Shown here one piece after another: positions 42,151 through 51,218 of a stretch of DNA of 64,000 nucleotides. The stretch's first letter is position 1. Each line of letters opens with the position of its first letter. The stretch spans positions 62,001-126,000 of the forward strand of contig NZ_ABCQ01000001.1 of the NCBI RefSeq assembly GCF_000170855.1, read 5' to 3'. The notes beneath the pieces were generated by a model that saw only the letters and a program-made list of their open reading frames with translations, did no database searches and had not been told where the DNA came from. The position numbers and the translations under genes were made by a program. The stretch comes from Moritella sp. PE36 (GTDB lineage Bacteria > Pseudomonadota > Gammaproteobacteria > Enterobacterales > Moritellaceae).

Positions 42151-42948
42151 ATGTTTAAGGCCCTGGTATTATTACTATTAGTTAGCTTATCATCTCAAGC
42201 AATAGAACAATCTGCAGTGGATAAAGAGTCGGATAAGCCAACAATAACCTTCCCCATTTCTCAACAACGCGTGTTTGATCAAGACTTAACCAAGTATAGC
42301 GATAGCAACGAAGTGGCCTGGTTAGGTGATATCGATAACCGTTTTTTAACTTTATGGCGTGAACAAACTACGGGTAAAGTCATCGGTACAAGTTGGATAT
42401 TTGCCGATACCTATACCTCAGCTAATAATCCAAATATAATTCAAACGCTGCGCTATCAACTCAGTGATAAAGGCTTACATACCTATTCTGTATCACCATT
42501 AAGTCAGCCCTTAAAATCAGAGCATGCCGAGCAACGTTTACAAGCCCAACTACTCACGTTACAAGATAAATTCGCCAGCCAAAGTGGTAAGCGTTTACTT
42601 ATCCTACAAGGCGTAAACTGCCAAGCGATAATAAATATACTCGTGAATAACCCGGATATTTACGTCGATGCGATTGTATTACTCAGCGCCCATAGTCCAA
42701 CGTCCGAGTTAGCCAAACAGTTCATTAGTCAAATGCACCAACTCAACGCGCCGATATTAGATTTATATGCGCAGACCGATAGCTTAGCGGTTATTGATGA
42801 AGCAAAAAAAAGGCATACCGCAGCAAAGCGTATTAACAAGGGAAATTATAGACAAATAGAAATGATTGGCTTACCGGGGCAAGTAGAAACTCAGATTGCA
42901 ACCAGCCAAATGATTTATGGCTGGTTGGTCAAACTAGGCTGGTATTAA
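42151..42948 (+). CDS. DUF3530 family protein (exported, alpha/beta-hydrolase-like)
   Basis: The 265-residue protein has a short signal peptide (MFKALVLLLLVSLSSQA) and resembles the DUF3530 family found beside djlA in marine gammaproteobacteria. The second half looks like an alpha/beta-hydrolase core. Where a nucleophile elbow GxSxG would be expected, LLILQGVNCQAI is seen, without the serine. It may therefore be an inactive member; this reading is my inference from the sequence pattern. It follows rluA by 27 bases. Its stop overlaps the convergent djlA stop within the shared TTAA. Confidence 0.75.
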   Translation: MFKALVLLLLVSLSSQAIEQSAVDKESDKPTITFPISQQRVFDQDLTKYSDSNEVAWLGDIDNRFLTLWREQTTGKVIGTSWIFADTYTSANNPNIIQTLRYQLSDKGLHTYSVSPLSQPLKSEHAEQRLQAQLLTLQDKFASQSGKRLLILQGVNCQAIINILVNNPDIYVDAIVLLSAHSPTSELAKQFISQMHQLNAPILDLYAQTDSLAVIDEAKKRHTAAKRINKGNYRQIEMIGLPGQVETQIATSQMIYGWLVKLGWY

Positions 42949-43736
42949 CGCATTTTTCTCGATTCTTTTACTACGTCATAAGCACCTTGAATATCTTGGG
43001 CTTTTTCTTTAGCAATAATCATCATTTCTTCTGGTAAACCTTTTGATACTAACTTATCTGGATGGTGTTCATTCATTAATTTACGATAAGCACGTTTAAT
43101 GGTTTTATCATCATCGTCCTCACTTACACCAAGCTGTTGATAAGCATTAATTAATGCTTCTTCACTACTCACTTTACTGCCATGACGGTGAGAGCGGATC
43201 TCAGCTTCCATCATCTGCAATAAATTGTCCATATCTTGGCTGTTCACCCCTAAGATCGCACCGATACGATGAAGAATATCACGCTCAGAATTTGATAATT
43301 CGTGATCAGCAAACGCGGCCTGAATTTGTATTTCCAGGAACATTTTAATCAGATCACGACGTAACACACTCACACGACGAAAATCGCGCACAGTTTGCTC
43401 TAACGGAAAATCAGCTTCTTTACCTTGATTAAATGACGCTTGTGCTGCACGACGAGTTTCCCCCGTCAGTTTCATGCGGTCCATTAACTGCGTCGCCACA
43501 TGAATTTCCGCTTCGGTCACATGACCGTCCGCTTTTGCCATGTGCCCCATCACCGAAAATGACGTGTGCAAGAAAATATCCTGACGCTTATGTGCGGCAG
43601 GTCGAGTATCAATACCGAGTCGAGGACCAAATTGGCGCTTTAATATCGAGCCAACCCAGACCATGAAAATCGCCCCAAAAAACCCACCAAATTTCATACC
43701 AATGGCGAATAATAAAATGTAAAACAACATATTCAT
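42945..43736 (-). CDS. djlA: Co-chaperone DjlA (membrane-anchored J-domain protein)
   Basis: DjlA (263 aa) has one N-terminal transmembrane helix (LFYILLFAIGMKFGGFFGAIFMVWVG) with glycines, a central TerB-like helical domain (about 60-180), and a C-terminal J domain. The J domain is AYQQLGVSEDDDDKTIKRAYRKL with the HPD motif in NEHHPDKL, which stimulates DnaK. This is the E. coli layout. The open frame reaches five codons further to a TTG; I chose the first ATG, though an ATG two codons later is possible. It converges on the DUF3530 gene, with a 4-base overlap at the stops, and is divergent from lptD. Confidence 0.93.
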   Translation of the reverse strand: MNMLFYILLFAIGMKFGGFFGAIFMVWVGSILKRQFGPRLGIDTRPAAHKRQDIFLHTSFSVMGHMAKADGHVTEAEIHVATQLMDRMKLTGETRRAAQASFNQGKEADFPLEQTVRDFRRVSVLRRDLIKMFLEIQIQAAFADHELSNSERDILHRIGAILGVNSQDMDNLLQMMEAEIRSHRHGSKVSSEEALINAYQQLGVSEDDDDKTIKRAYRKLMNEHHPDKLVSKGLPEEMMIIAKEKAQDIQGAYDVVKESRKMR

Positions 43737-43914
43737 AACAGTAGCTACCAAGCAAAAATGACATATATTTATATAAGAATCGTATTATGGCTGTTTAAAA
43801 TGTAACAAATCAATCAATCTCATCATCTTTTTACAGGTTTACCGGATAAAACCAGTCATTAAATGGTCTATCGCTGTAATATGCATTATTATATTTAACT
43901 ATTTTTTAATTTTA

Positions 43915-46326
43915 ATGAAATTATCGATGACAAAATGGATTGTTAAAATGCGCCTTTTCACCTTATTTTCAACACTCAGCGGTGTCGTATTCTCAGCTAG
44001 CGCAGCCACCATTATCACTAACGAAGATGGTACATCAAGGACCGTTGACGATTCTATCGCTACGTCTGAATTAGCAGAGTTAACACTTTTTAAACAGTGC
44101 TACCCTTATGTACCCGCTATAAAACCGCCGATTGAAGATAGCAAAGCCAATAACGAGATCCAGCTACTATCAAACAGTGCAAAAGTGACCCAAGGTAGCA
44201 AAGCCATTTTTCAAGGTGATGTGAACTTTACTCAAGGTAATAGAATATTATCTGCTGATGAAATTATTCTCTATCAACTCACTAATATTCTAACGGCTGA
44301 AGGCAACGTTATATTAGAAGACAGTACATCGACAATTAAAGGCAAAACATTAAAAGCGAATTTAGATACCAAAGATGCTGAGCTAACACATGTCAATTAC
44401 CTACTGCACGGTCAAGCGGCTAATGGTGAAGCTAAAAAGGTCTATATTACCAATAGCGGCGATAATATTTTAATGCAACGTTCCACTTATAGTGAATGTC
44501 CCTTTGGCGATAATAGCTGGGTATTGCGTGCATCATCGATCAACATTGATAATATTGATGAATCCGCCGAGGCTTATAACGCAACCTTGTACTTTAAAGA
44601 CGTACCTATTTTTTATATGCCATATTTTACTTATCCAACCACAGATAAACGTAGGACCGGTTTATTATTCCCGTCATTTGAAAATTCATTAGAAAATGGT
44701 GTCACGTTTTCGCAACCAATTTATTGGAATATTGCTCCAAACTATGACATGGAAATCATCCCCACTTACATGTCAGAGCGTGGCACAGAGTTAACCACTA
44801 AATTCCGTTATTTAGTCGATGGTCAGAGTGGTAAGATTAATGTTGAATACCTCGCTAACGATAAGAAAACCAACACCGATCGTAGTCTGTACCACTGGAG
44901 CCATAACGGTAACTTCAATGACAACCTAAGTCTGTCAGCGGACTACACCCAAGTAAGTGATAATGACTATTTTTCTGATCTTGATGCCTCAGCAGGTTCT
45001 AGAGACAGCAATACGCTACTACGAACCGCGGCCTTGACTTACAATACGGATATGACGTCGTCACAATTTGAAGTGCGTGATTTTCAAATTCTAAATGATT
45101 ACTCCGATTCAACACCACATAAAGTATTACCGAAAATTTCTTTTACCGGTTACCAACAATTTGATAATAATCCCATTGAACTGTCAGTTTATAGCGAGAT
45201 GACTAATTTCTCTCATTCTAACAGCAACATGTACAGTGGCATTAGAACCCATATAGAACCAGAGATTAGTTTCCCTTACAAACGCCCAGCAGGTTTTGCG
45301 GTCGCCGAATTTAAATTACCGATGACTTATTACAGCCAAACATTCAATGAGTCAGATAACAAAAACTTTGCTAATGGCTACAAAGGTGAACTAGAAGAAC
45401 AAGTATTTCGAGTGATACCAACAGCCAGATTACACGCAGGTTTAAATTTTGAACGGCCTACATCTTGGTTTGGAAATGCCATTACGCAAACGTTAGAGCC
45501 ACAAGTACAGTATTTATATATCCCTTATAAAAACCAAGACAATATTGGTATTTACGATTCATCAACGATCCAACAAGATTTCCTCGGTTTATACCGCGAC
45601 CGTATTTATAGCGGTTTAGATCGCATTGCCGATACCAATCAATTCACCATAGGTTTAACAAGTCGTGTATTTGATGACATAGGCAGTGAGCGATTTCGTT
45701 TTGCGCTTGGCCAAATCGTTTACTTTGGTGAGAGCCAAGTTGGTATCGCACCAGAAAGCAATCCGGACACCGACAACACGGACGTAACAACATCCAGTAT
45801 CGTGATGGAAGCAGACGTCAAAATAAGCCGTAATTTATTCATCAATAACAGTATTGAATATGCCATTCAAGATGACTTAGTACGCCGTGCAGATGCGGCT
45901 ATCGAATACCGTTTTGACAGTGGTCAAAAAATACAACTTAACTATCGCTACATTGATGATACGTCTTCGATATTAGAAACGAAAAATGAGAACATTAACT
46001 CACGAATAAACCAGATGGGGTCCAAATTTATCTTACCGATCAATAATCAGTGGGATATGGGCGCGAGTTATTATTATGATGTCGAAAATAAAATAACCCA
46101 AGATGCCTTTGTGGGGATTAAATATGAATCATGTTGTTGGGCAATTCGCCTTGATTATGGTTATCGTTTAAAAAATCATAATATAAATACCAATGAAACA
46201 ACCTTTGATCGCGGCCCAACATTAATGTTTGAACTAAAAGGTCTTGGCGGCATTGGTACCGATATGAATAACATCGGTACTTCAAGTCTATTTTCATACG
46301 GTGAACCATTCCAGTTACGTGAATAA
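43915..46326 (+). CDS. lptD: LPS-assembly outer-membrane protein LptD
   Basis: LptD (803 aa) is the outer-membrane barrel that inserts lipopolysaccharide, with LptE as plug. A signal peptide (about 1-30) is followed by the OstA/LptA-like periplasmic jelly-roll (AKVTQGSKAIFQGDVNFTQG). The LptD barrel follows from about residue 215. Four cysteines are placed as in E. coli: C62, C195 and the adjacent pair C740-C741 in YESCCWAIRLDYGY, so the two inter-domain disulphides should form. The next genes are surA, which helps fold LptD, and pdxA. A short palindromic repeat and a possible promoter lie between lptD and surA. Confidence 0.96.
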   Translation: MKLSMTKWIVKMRLFTLFSTLSGVVFSASAATIITNEDGTSRTVDDSIATSELAELTLFKQCYPYVPAIKPPIEDSKANNEIQLLSNSAKVTQGSKAIFQGDVNFTQGNRILSADEIILYQLTNILTAEGNVILEDSTSTIKGKTLKANLDTKDAELTHVNYLLHGQAANGEAKKVYITNSGDNILMQRSTYSECPFGDNSWVLRASSINIDNIDESAEAYNATLYFKDVPIFYMPYFTYPTTDKRRTGLLFPSFENSLENGVTFSQPIYWNIAPNYDMEIIPTYMSERGTELTTKFRYLVDGQSGKINVEYLANDKKTNTDRSLYHWSHNGNFNDNLSLSADYTQVSDNDYFSDLDASAGSRDSNTLLRTAALTYNTDMTSSQFEVRDFQILNDYSDSTPHKVLPKISFTGYQQFDNNPIELSVYSEMTNFSHSNSNMYSGIRTHIEPEISFPYKRPAGFAVAEFKLPMTYYSQTFNESDNKNFANGYKGELEEQVFRVIPTARLHAGLNFERPTSWFGNAITQTLEPQVQYLYIPYKNQDNIGIYDSSTIQQDFLGLYRDRIYSGLDRIADTNQFTIGLTSRVFDDIGSERFRFALGQIVYFGESQVGIAPESNPDTDNTDVTTSSIVMEADVKISRNLFINNSIEYAIQDDLVRRADAAIEYRFDSGQKIQLNYRYIDDTSSILETKNENINSRINQMGSKFILPINNQWDMGASYYYDVENKITQDAFVGIKYESCCWAIRLDYGYRLKNHNINTNETTFDRGPTLMFELKGLGGIGTDMNNIGTSSLFSYGEPFQLRE

Positions 46327-46366
46327 CATCGATTGACCAACGCGTTTAAATAAATATCTCGAATAT

Positions 46367-46397
46367 ATACCCAAGTGACTTCAAGATGCTTGGGTAT
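46367..46397. repeat. 31-bp intergenic palindromic repeat, ATACCC...GGGTAT type
   Basis: ATACCCAAGTGACTTCAAGA followed by TGCTTGGGTAT; the ends ATACCCAAG and CTTGGGTAT are perfectly complementary. It is related to copies at 12147 and 31413. It lies 40 bases after the lptD stop. Confidence 0.8.
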
Positions 46398-46468
46398 AAT
46401 AACGGCTATAAATAACTCAGTTAAAGCTAGCCGTTATTAATCAAACAGGGATTTACAGCCCATGATGA

Positions 46469-46496
46469 TTGCATTGAAGGTCTGACAAGGTATACT
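46469..46496 (+). promoter_or_regulatory. Possible promoter for surA-pdxA-rsmA-apaGH
   Basis: TTGCAT (46469-46474) and TATACT (46491-46496) are 16 bases apart, about 130 bases before the surA start. An internal promoter is plausible because of the 297-base lptD-surA gap. This is a consensus match only. Confidence 0.4.
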
Positions 46497-46623
46497 TCCG
46501 CTTACTTTTTCACCTCGGTTTTCAGCAAATTAGACAATCCTCATATTTCCCGTGGTAAAAAATTGATAATTTTCAGCCTACTGCTGTCTCACTTATAGTC
46601 GATATTGAATAGGAATTCATAAA

Positions 46624-47922
46624 GTGATAAAAAAAATGCTTAAGACTCTGTTATCTGGAGTAATAGTTGTAACGAGTTGGCAAGCGCAGGCCGAACTCAC
46701 CAAACTTGATGAAGTGATTGCCATTGTTAATGAAGAAGTCATTCTCGCTAGTGATGTGAATACATTAACTAGATCAGTAACAGCGCGGGCAACCAAAGCA
46801 GGCCAAACGTTACCATCGCAAGAGGTGCTGACTCAGCAGGCATTAGATAAACTTATTATTGATAGTTTACAGCTGCAAATGGCCAAGAAAATGGGCATGC
46901 GTATTAGCAATGCTCAGCTTGAAGATACGTTAAATAATATCGCAAAAGGTGATAACCAAACTGTAGAACAACTGCGTCAAAGTGTGGTTGCTGATGGTGG
47001 TGATTTTAATGATTACAAAGAAGAAATTCGAACCCAAATATTAACCAACGAAGTACAACGTATGCAAATGCGTCGTCGAATTACCATTTCCGATCAAGAT
47101 GTTGACAACTTAATTGCAATAATTGATGAGCAAGGGCAGAAAAACCGACAATACCGTGTTAACCATATTATGCTGCGAGTTCCTAACGAGGCAGATAATG
47201 CCACGATGGAAGCACTACAAACTAAAATTGCCGATATACAAACGCAACTGAATGCGGGTGAACCATTCGCAAATCTTGCATTAGCGCTCTCTGCTGGTCC
47301 CAAAGCGCTGGATGGCGGCGATTGGGGTTGGATGAATATCAATGAAATGCCGACATTATTTGCAGAAGCGGTAACCAATGCTAAAAAAGGCGATATTATC
47401 GGTCCAATTCGTAGTGGTGCTGGTTTACATATCATTCAAGTTAGCGATATGCGTGGTGTAGAAACAGTATTAACCAAAGAAGTTAATGCCCGTCATATTC
47501 TGATTAAACCATCCGTTATCTTAAGTGATGACAAAGCACAATCATTACTCAATGAATACTTAACCCGTATTAAATCAGGCGACGCAGAATTTGCCGAGCT
47601 TGCTAAAGCCTATTCAGATGATACCGGCTCAGCCGTCAAAGGTGGTGAGCTTGGTTGGGCAGATCCAAACATCTATGTACCCGCATTTAAGTTAGCATTG
47701 CAAGACTTGAAAAAAGGCGAAATTAGTCCGACATTTCGTTCTAGCCATGGTTGGCATATAGTGCAACTTATTGATAGACGTACACAAGATACGACAGATA
47801 AAGCAAATCGCCAAAAAGCATGGCAATTACTGTATAATCGTCGTGCAGCCGAAGAAAGCCAATCTTGGTTGAATGAATTAAAACAAGAAGCTTATATTCG
47901 TATTTTAAATAATGAATCGTAA
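46624..47922 (+). CDS. surA: Periplasmic chaperone and peptidyl-prolyl isomerase SurA
   Basis: SurA (432 aa; E. coli 428) escorts outer-membrane proteins to the BAM complex. A signal peptide (cleaved near WQAQA) is followed by the chaperone N-domain (KLDEVIAIVNEEVILASDVN). Two parvulin domains follow: one near 175-275 (RVNHIMLRVP...GLHIIQVSD) and one near 285-385 (VNARHILIKP...GWHIVQLIDRR). A final C-helix closes the protein. A GTG start is used, with AGGA ten bases upstream; the ATG four codons later is also possible. It stands between lptD, a known client, and pdxA, 12 bases downstream. Confidence 0.96.
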   Translation: MIKKMLKTLLSGVIVVTSWQAQAELTKLDEVIAIVNEEVILASDVNTLTRSVTARATKAGQTLPSQEVLTQQALDKLIIDSLQLQMAKKMGMRISNAQLEDTLNNIAKGDNQTVEQLRQSVVADGGDFNDYKEEIRTQILTNEVQRMQMRRRITISDQDVDNLIAIIDEQGQKNRQYRVNHIMLRVPNEADNATMEALQTKIADIQTQLNAGEPFANLALALSAGPKALDGGDWGWMNINEMPTLFAEAVTNAKKGDIIGPIRSGAGLHIIQVSDMRGVETVLTKEVNARHILIKPSVILSDDKAQSLLNEYLTRIKSGDAEFAELAKAYSDDTGSAVKGGELGWADPNIYVPAFKLALQDLKKGEISPTFRSSHGWHIVQLIDRRTQDTTDKANRQKAWQLLYNRRAAEESQSWLNELKQEAYIRILNNES

Positions 47923-47934
47923 ACAGGTGAAAAT

Positions 47935-48918
47935 GTGACTCATCGTATAGCAATTACTCCAGGTGAGCCTGCTGGTATTGGCCCAGACCTAGTTCTGGAA
48001 TTAGCGAAGCAAGACTGGCCAGTAGAATTGGTGCTTTGTGCCGATCCTGAGCTGATTTTATCTCGAGCAAAAATGCTTGGTAAAACAATTAAATTAATCA
48101 ACTATGATCCAAGTCTACCAGCACAACCACAACGTGCTGGTACGTTAACTATCGCCCCTATGAAAATGGCGGTATCCGCAGAACCCGGTAAGCTTGATGT
48201 AGCGAATGGTCGCTATGTATTAGATACACTGCAATTTGCATGTGAAGGGAATATGTCTGCAGAATTTAGCGCAGTCGTCACAGGCCCTGTTAACAAAGGC
48301 ATTATTAATAAAGCCGGCGTATCTTTTAGCGGTCACACTGAGTTTTTTGCGCAGCAATCAGAAACCGCTGACGTAGTTATGCTGCTGGCAACAACGGGGC
48401 TACGTGTTGCGTTAGTAACCACGCATATTCCACTGGCGTATGTCGCCAAAGCGATAACAGAAGAGCGATTAAGTAATATTATTCGCATCCTTCACGCTGA
48501 AATGAAAACGAAGTTTGGTATTGAACGACCAAAAATTTATGTATGTGGACTCAATCCACATGCAGGTGAAGATGGACATCTAGGTCGCGAAGAGATTGAG
48601 ATCATCTCTCCAACGTTAATGAAACTTCGCGATGAGGGTATGGATTTGACAGGCCCCCTCCCTGCAGATACCTTGTTCCAACCTAAGTATCTTGATGATG
48701 CTGACGTTGTATTAGCAATGTATCATGACCAAGGATTGCCGGTATTAAAATCGGTTGGTTTTGGCAACTCAGTAAATATTACCCTGGGCTTGCCTTTTAT
48801 CCGTACATCAGTTGATCACGGTACTGCAATTGAACTTGCAGGTACTGGAACAGCCGACGCCGGCAGTATGTTTACAGCCGTAAACCAAGCAATAGAAATG
48901 ATAGAGAAACACGCATGA
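47935..48918 (+). CDS. pdxA: 4-hydroxythreonine-4-phosphate dehydrogenase PdxA
   Basis: PdxA (327 aa; E. coli 329) oxidises 4-phosphohydroxy-L-threonine in pyridoxal phosphate synthesis. Key stretches are [13 protein letters not shown] at the start, [21 protein letters not shown] (substrate loop) and [17 protein letters not shown] with metal-binding His, then [12 protein letters not shown] and a second metal ligand in RTSVDHGTA. It starts with GTG after AGGTGA; the overlapping ATG one step upstream runs directly into TGA and cannot be used. Its stop overlaps the rsmA start as ATGA. Confidence 0.96.
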   Translation: MTHRIAITPGEPAGIGPDLVLELAKQDWPVELVLCADPELILSRAKMLGKTIKLINYDPSLPAQPQRAGTLTIAPMKMAVSAEPGKLDVANGRYVLDTLQFACEGNMSAEFSAVVTGPVNKGIINKAGVSFSGHTEFFAQQSETADVVMLLATTGLRVALVTTHIPLAYVAKAITEERLSNIIRILHAEMKTKFGIERPKIYVCGLNPHAGEDGHLGREEIEIISPTLMKLRDEGMDLTGPLPADTLFQPKYLDDADVVLAMYHDQGLPVLKSVGFGNSVNITLGLPFIRTSVDHGTAIELAGTGTADAGSMFTAVNQAIEMIEKHA

Positions 48919-49733
48919 ACGACAAGGTCCATTTAGGTCACACCGCGAAAAAACGTTTTGGTCAAAACTTCTTACATGATGCTTATGTAATTGGTCAAAT
49001 CGTGGCATCAATTAACCCGAGAAAAGGTGAAAACCTAATTGAAATTGGTCCCGGTTTAGGCGCCTTAACCGAGCCTGTAGCAGATTGTCTCGATAAGATG
49101 ACAGTCGTAGAGCTGGATAGAGATCTTGCTGAACGCCTAGAGCAACACCCGGTACTATCTAAAAAATTAGAAATTCACCAAGCAGATGCAATGCGTTTTG
49201 ATTTTAAGCAGTTAATCAAACCGAACATGAAAATGCGTATTTTTGGTAATTTACCTTACAATATTTCAACGCCGTTAATGTTCCACTTATTTGAGTTCCA
49301 TGAAGATATCCAAGATATGCACTTCATGTTACAGAAAGAAGTGGTACAACGTTTAGCCGCTAGCCATAACACTAAAAGTTACGGTCGCTTAACAGTAATG
49401 ACGCAATACTACTGCAGAGTAACACCGGTACTTGAAGTCGGCCCTGAAGCATTCAGACCGGCACCAAAAGTAGATTCAGCGGTTGTTCGCTTAGAACCAC
49501 ATACGGTATTACCGCACCCTGCGAAAAGTTTAAAAGTACTTAACCATGTAGTGAGAAATGCCTTTAATCAACGCCGTAAAACAATTCGTAATAGCCTGAA
49601 AAAGGTGATTTCGGTTGATGACATTGCAGCGCTAGGTATTAACGTTTCTCTACGTCCAGAGAACTTAACGCTTGAAAACTATGTTACGATTGCTAACTTC
49701 GTAACCGATAATCCAATGCAAGTAGCGGATTAA
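48915..49733 (+). CDS. rsmA: 16S rRNA (A1518/A1519) dimethyltransferase RsmA (KsgA)
   Basis: RsmA (272 aa; E. coli 273) dimethylates two adjacent adenines near the 3' end of 16S rRNA late in 30S assembly. RFGQNFLHD opens the protein. The SAM-binding motif is [16 protein letters not shown], and the NLPY motif of adenine methylases appears in [16 protein letters not shown]. The C-terminal helical domain follows ([14 protein letters not shown]). It overlaps pdxA by 4 bases, so the two are translationally coupled, the classic order. Confidence 0.97.
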   Translation: MNDKVHLGHTAKKRFGQNFLHDAYVIGQIVASINPRKGENLIEIGPGLGALTEPVADCLDKMTVVELDRDLAERLEQHPVLSKKLEIHQADAMRFDFKQLIKPNMKMRIFGNLPYNISTPLMFHLFEFHEDIQDMHFMLQKEVVQRLAASHNTKSYGRLTVMTQYYCRVTPVLEVGPEAFRPAPKVDSAVVRLEPHTVLPHPAKSLKVLNHVVRNAFNQRRKTIRNSLKKVISVDDIAALGINVSLRPENLTLENYVTIANFVTDNPMQVAD

Positions 49734-49747
49734 GACGGTCCGTATCA

Positions 49748-50125
49748 ATGGTAAGTGTCGCGGATTCATTCACTCTTATCATTGACACCGAATATGTCGA
49801 AGAAGTATCTGTACCAGCACAACACAGGTACTTCTTTACTTATACTATTACGTTAACCAATCCATTAAGCCAGTCTGTTAATTTATCAAGTATTCAGCTA
49901 TTACTCACTGACAGCGACGGCACGGTTTCCGAATTAAACAATCCTTTTCAAGATAATGATTATCTTATCTCTTCACAGCAAGATTTTTGCTATAGCAATG
50001 ATATAATTACCCATTCTCCATTGAGTATCGTGCAAGGCAAGATCGAACTACAACTCAATGCCAGTGAATTAGTGGTGATCACGGTCGAACCATTTCGTCT
50101 TGTCACACCGAATCTGTTGCACTGA
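49748..50125 (+). CDS. apaG: ApaG protein
   Basis: ApaG (125 aa; E. coli 125) is a small beta-sandwich protein of fibronectin-III-like fold, with no confirmed enzymatic role. It was linked to Co2+/Mg2+ sensitivity through its operon. Here the family start region (YVEEVSVPAQHRYFFTYTITLTN) and C-terminal half are recognisable. The conserved glycine-rich RxWxI/GExG stretch is weak: SNDIITHSPLSIVQGKIELQL shows a shorter, diverged version. Position between rsmA and apaH supports the call. Confidence 0.85.
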   Translation: MVSVADSFTLIIDTEYVEEVSVPAQHRYFFTYTITLTNPLSQSVNLSSIQLLLTDSDGTVSELNNPFQDNDYLISSQQDFCYSNDIITHSPLSIVQGKIELQLNASELVVITVEPFRLVTPNLLH

Positions 50126-50184
50126 TCGATTAAACACATTCACTCACATACTTCATCCAGCTCAGCTAGAAAGGTAACTTATAT

Positions 50185-51009
50185 ATGGCAACTTATTTTG
50201 TTGGTGATATTCAAGGTTGTTTCGACGATCTACAACACCTGCTACAACAAGCTAATTTTGATCCACGCCAAGATCAACTTTGGTTAACCGGAGATCTTGT
50301 TGCCCGCGGCCCAAAATCACTAGAAACGTTACGCTTTGTGAAACAACTTGGCTCAGCAGCCGTCACTGTACTTGGCAATCATGACTTACATTTACTCGCA
50401 ATTGATGCAGGATTAGCTAAGCTAAACTCTAAGGATAAGACTCAGGCTATATTTGCTGCTGAAGATAAAGACGAATTGCTACTCTGGCTACGTCAGCAGC
50501 CACTACTGGCGCACCATAAGGCATTTAATATTATTATGGTGCATGCTGGTATTAGCCCTCAGTGGAGCCAACAACAAGCAAAGCTATATGCCGAAGAAGT
50601 TAATGAACAACTGCGTGGTGATAACTACCTGGCATTACTCGAGAATATGTACGGCGCACAACCCGACTATTGGCAAGAAGAGTTACAAGGCTTTGACCGC
50701 CTACGTTTTATTATTAATGCATTTACGCGAATGCGTTTTTGCGCACCAGATGGACAGTTGGAGTTTCATAATAAGCATTCACCAGCAACGAATAACAATA
50801 TCCAGCATATTCCTTGGTATGAAGTTGCAGGCACTCACCTTGATGGCGCCCATGTTATTTTTGGTCACTGGGCTGCATTAGAAGGCAATTGTAGTCATAA
50901 AAATGCGACAACACTTGATACTGGTTGCGTGTGGGGCAACAGCCTGACCATGTTGCGCTGGGAAGATAAGGCAGTATTTTCCGTTCCCTGCCCCATGCAT
51001 GCGACATAA
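50185..51009 (+). CDS. apaH: Symmetrical bis(5'-nucleosyl)-tetraphosphatase ApaH
   Basis: ApaH (274 aa; E. coli 280) hydrolyses Ap4A to two ADP and can remove Np4 caps from RNA. It is a calcineurin-like phosphoesterase: VGDIQGCFDDL (metal Asp and His), WLTGDLVARGPKSLE, LGNHDLHLLA and MVHAGISPQW are intact, with GHWAALEG near the end. It closes the lptD-surA-pdxA-rsmA-apaG-apaH series. In E. coli folA comes next; here putP lies between. Confidence 0.96.
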   Translation: MATYFVGDIQGCFDDLQHLLQQANFDPRQDQLWLTGDLVARGPKSLETLRFVKQLGSAAVTVLGNHDLHLLAIDAGLAKLNSKDKTQAIFAAEDKDELLLWLRQQPLLAHHKAFNIIMVHAGISPQWSQQQAKLYAEEVNEQLRGDNYLALLENMYGAQPDYWQEELQGFDRLRFIINAFTRMRFCAPDGQLEFHNKHSPATNNNIQHIPWYEVAGTHLDGAHVIFGHWAALEGNCSHKNATTLDTGCVWGNSLTMLRWEDKAVFSVPCPMHAT

Positions 51010-51218
51010 TTGACTAGAATAAGATTAAATAATAAGCGGGTTATCACAGTGTTGCTCTAATGTTAAGTAATAACATAGTTGTTCGTATATACTGCACGCT
51101 AATTTTAGCCAACCCACATCAATATCACCGCAAACAAGTATATTGACGTGGTTTGGTTGAGTATAACTATAAAAATAGAAAATAAAGAATAACAACTTTA
51201 CAACTAAGGCTTATATAC

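Noticed and set aside
47933-47938. ATG start for pdxA one base step before the GTG
   Set aside because: That ATG is followed directly by TGA, so the GTG is the only usable start there.
49748-50125. Possible pseudogene status of apaG, because the C-terminal half is diverged
   Set aside because: The frame is intact, full length and in its usual operon position, so divergence is more likely than decay.
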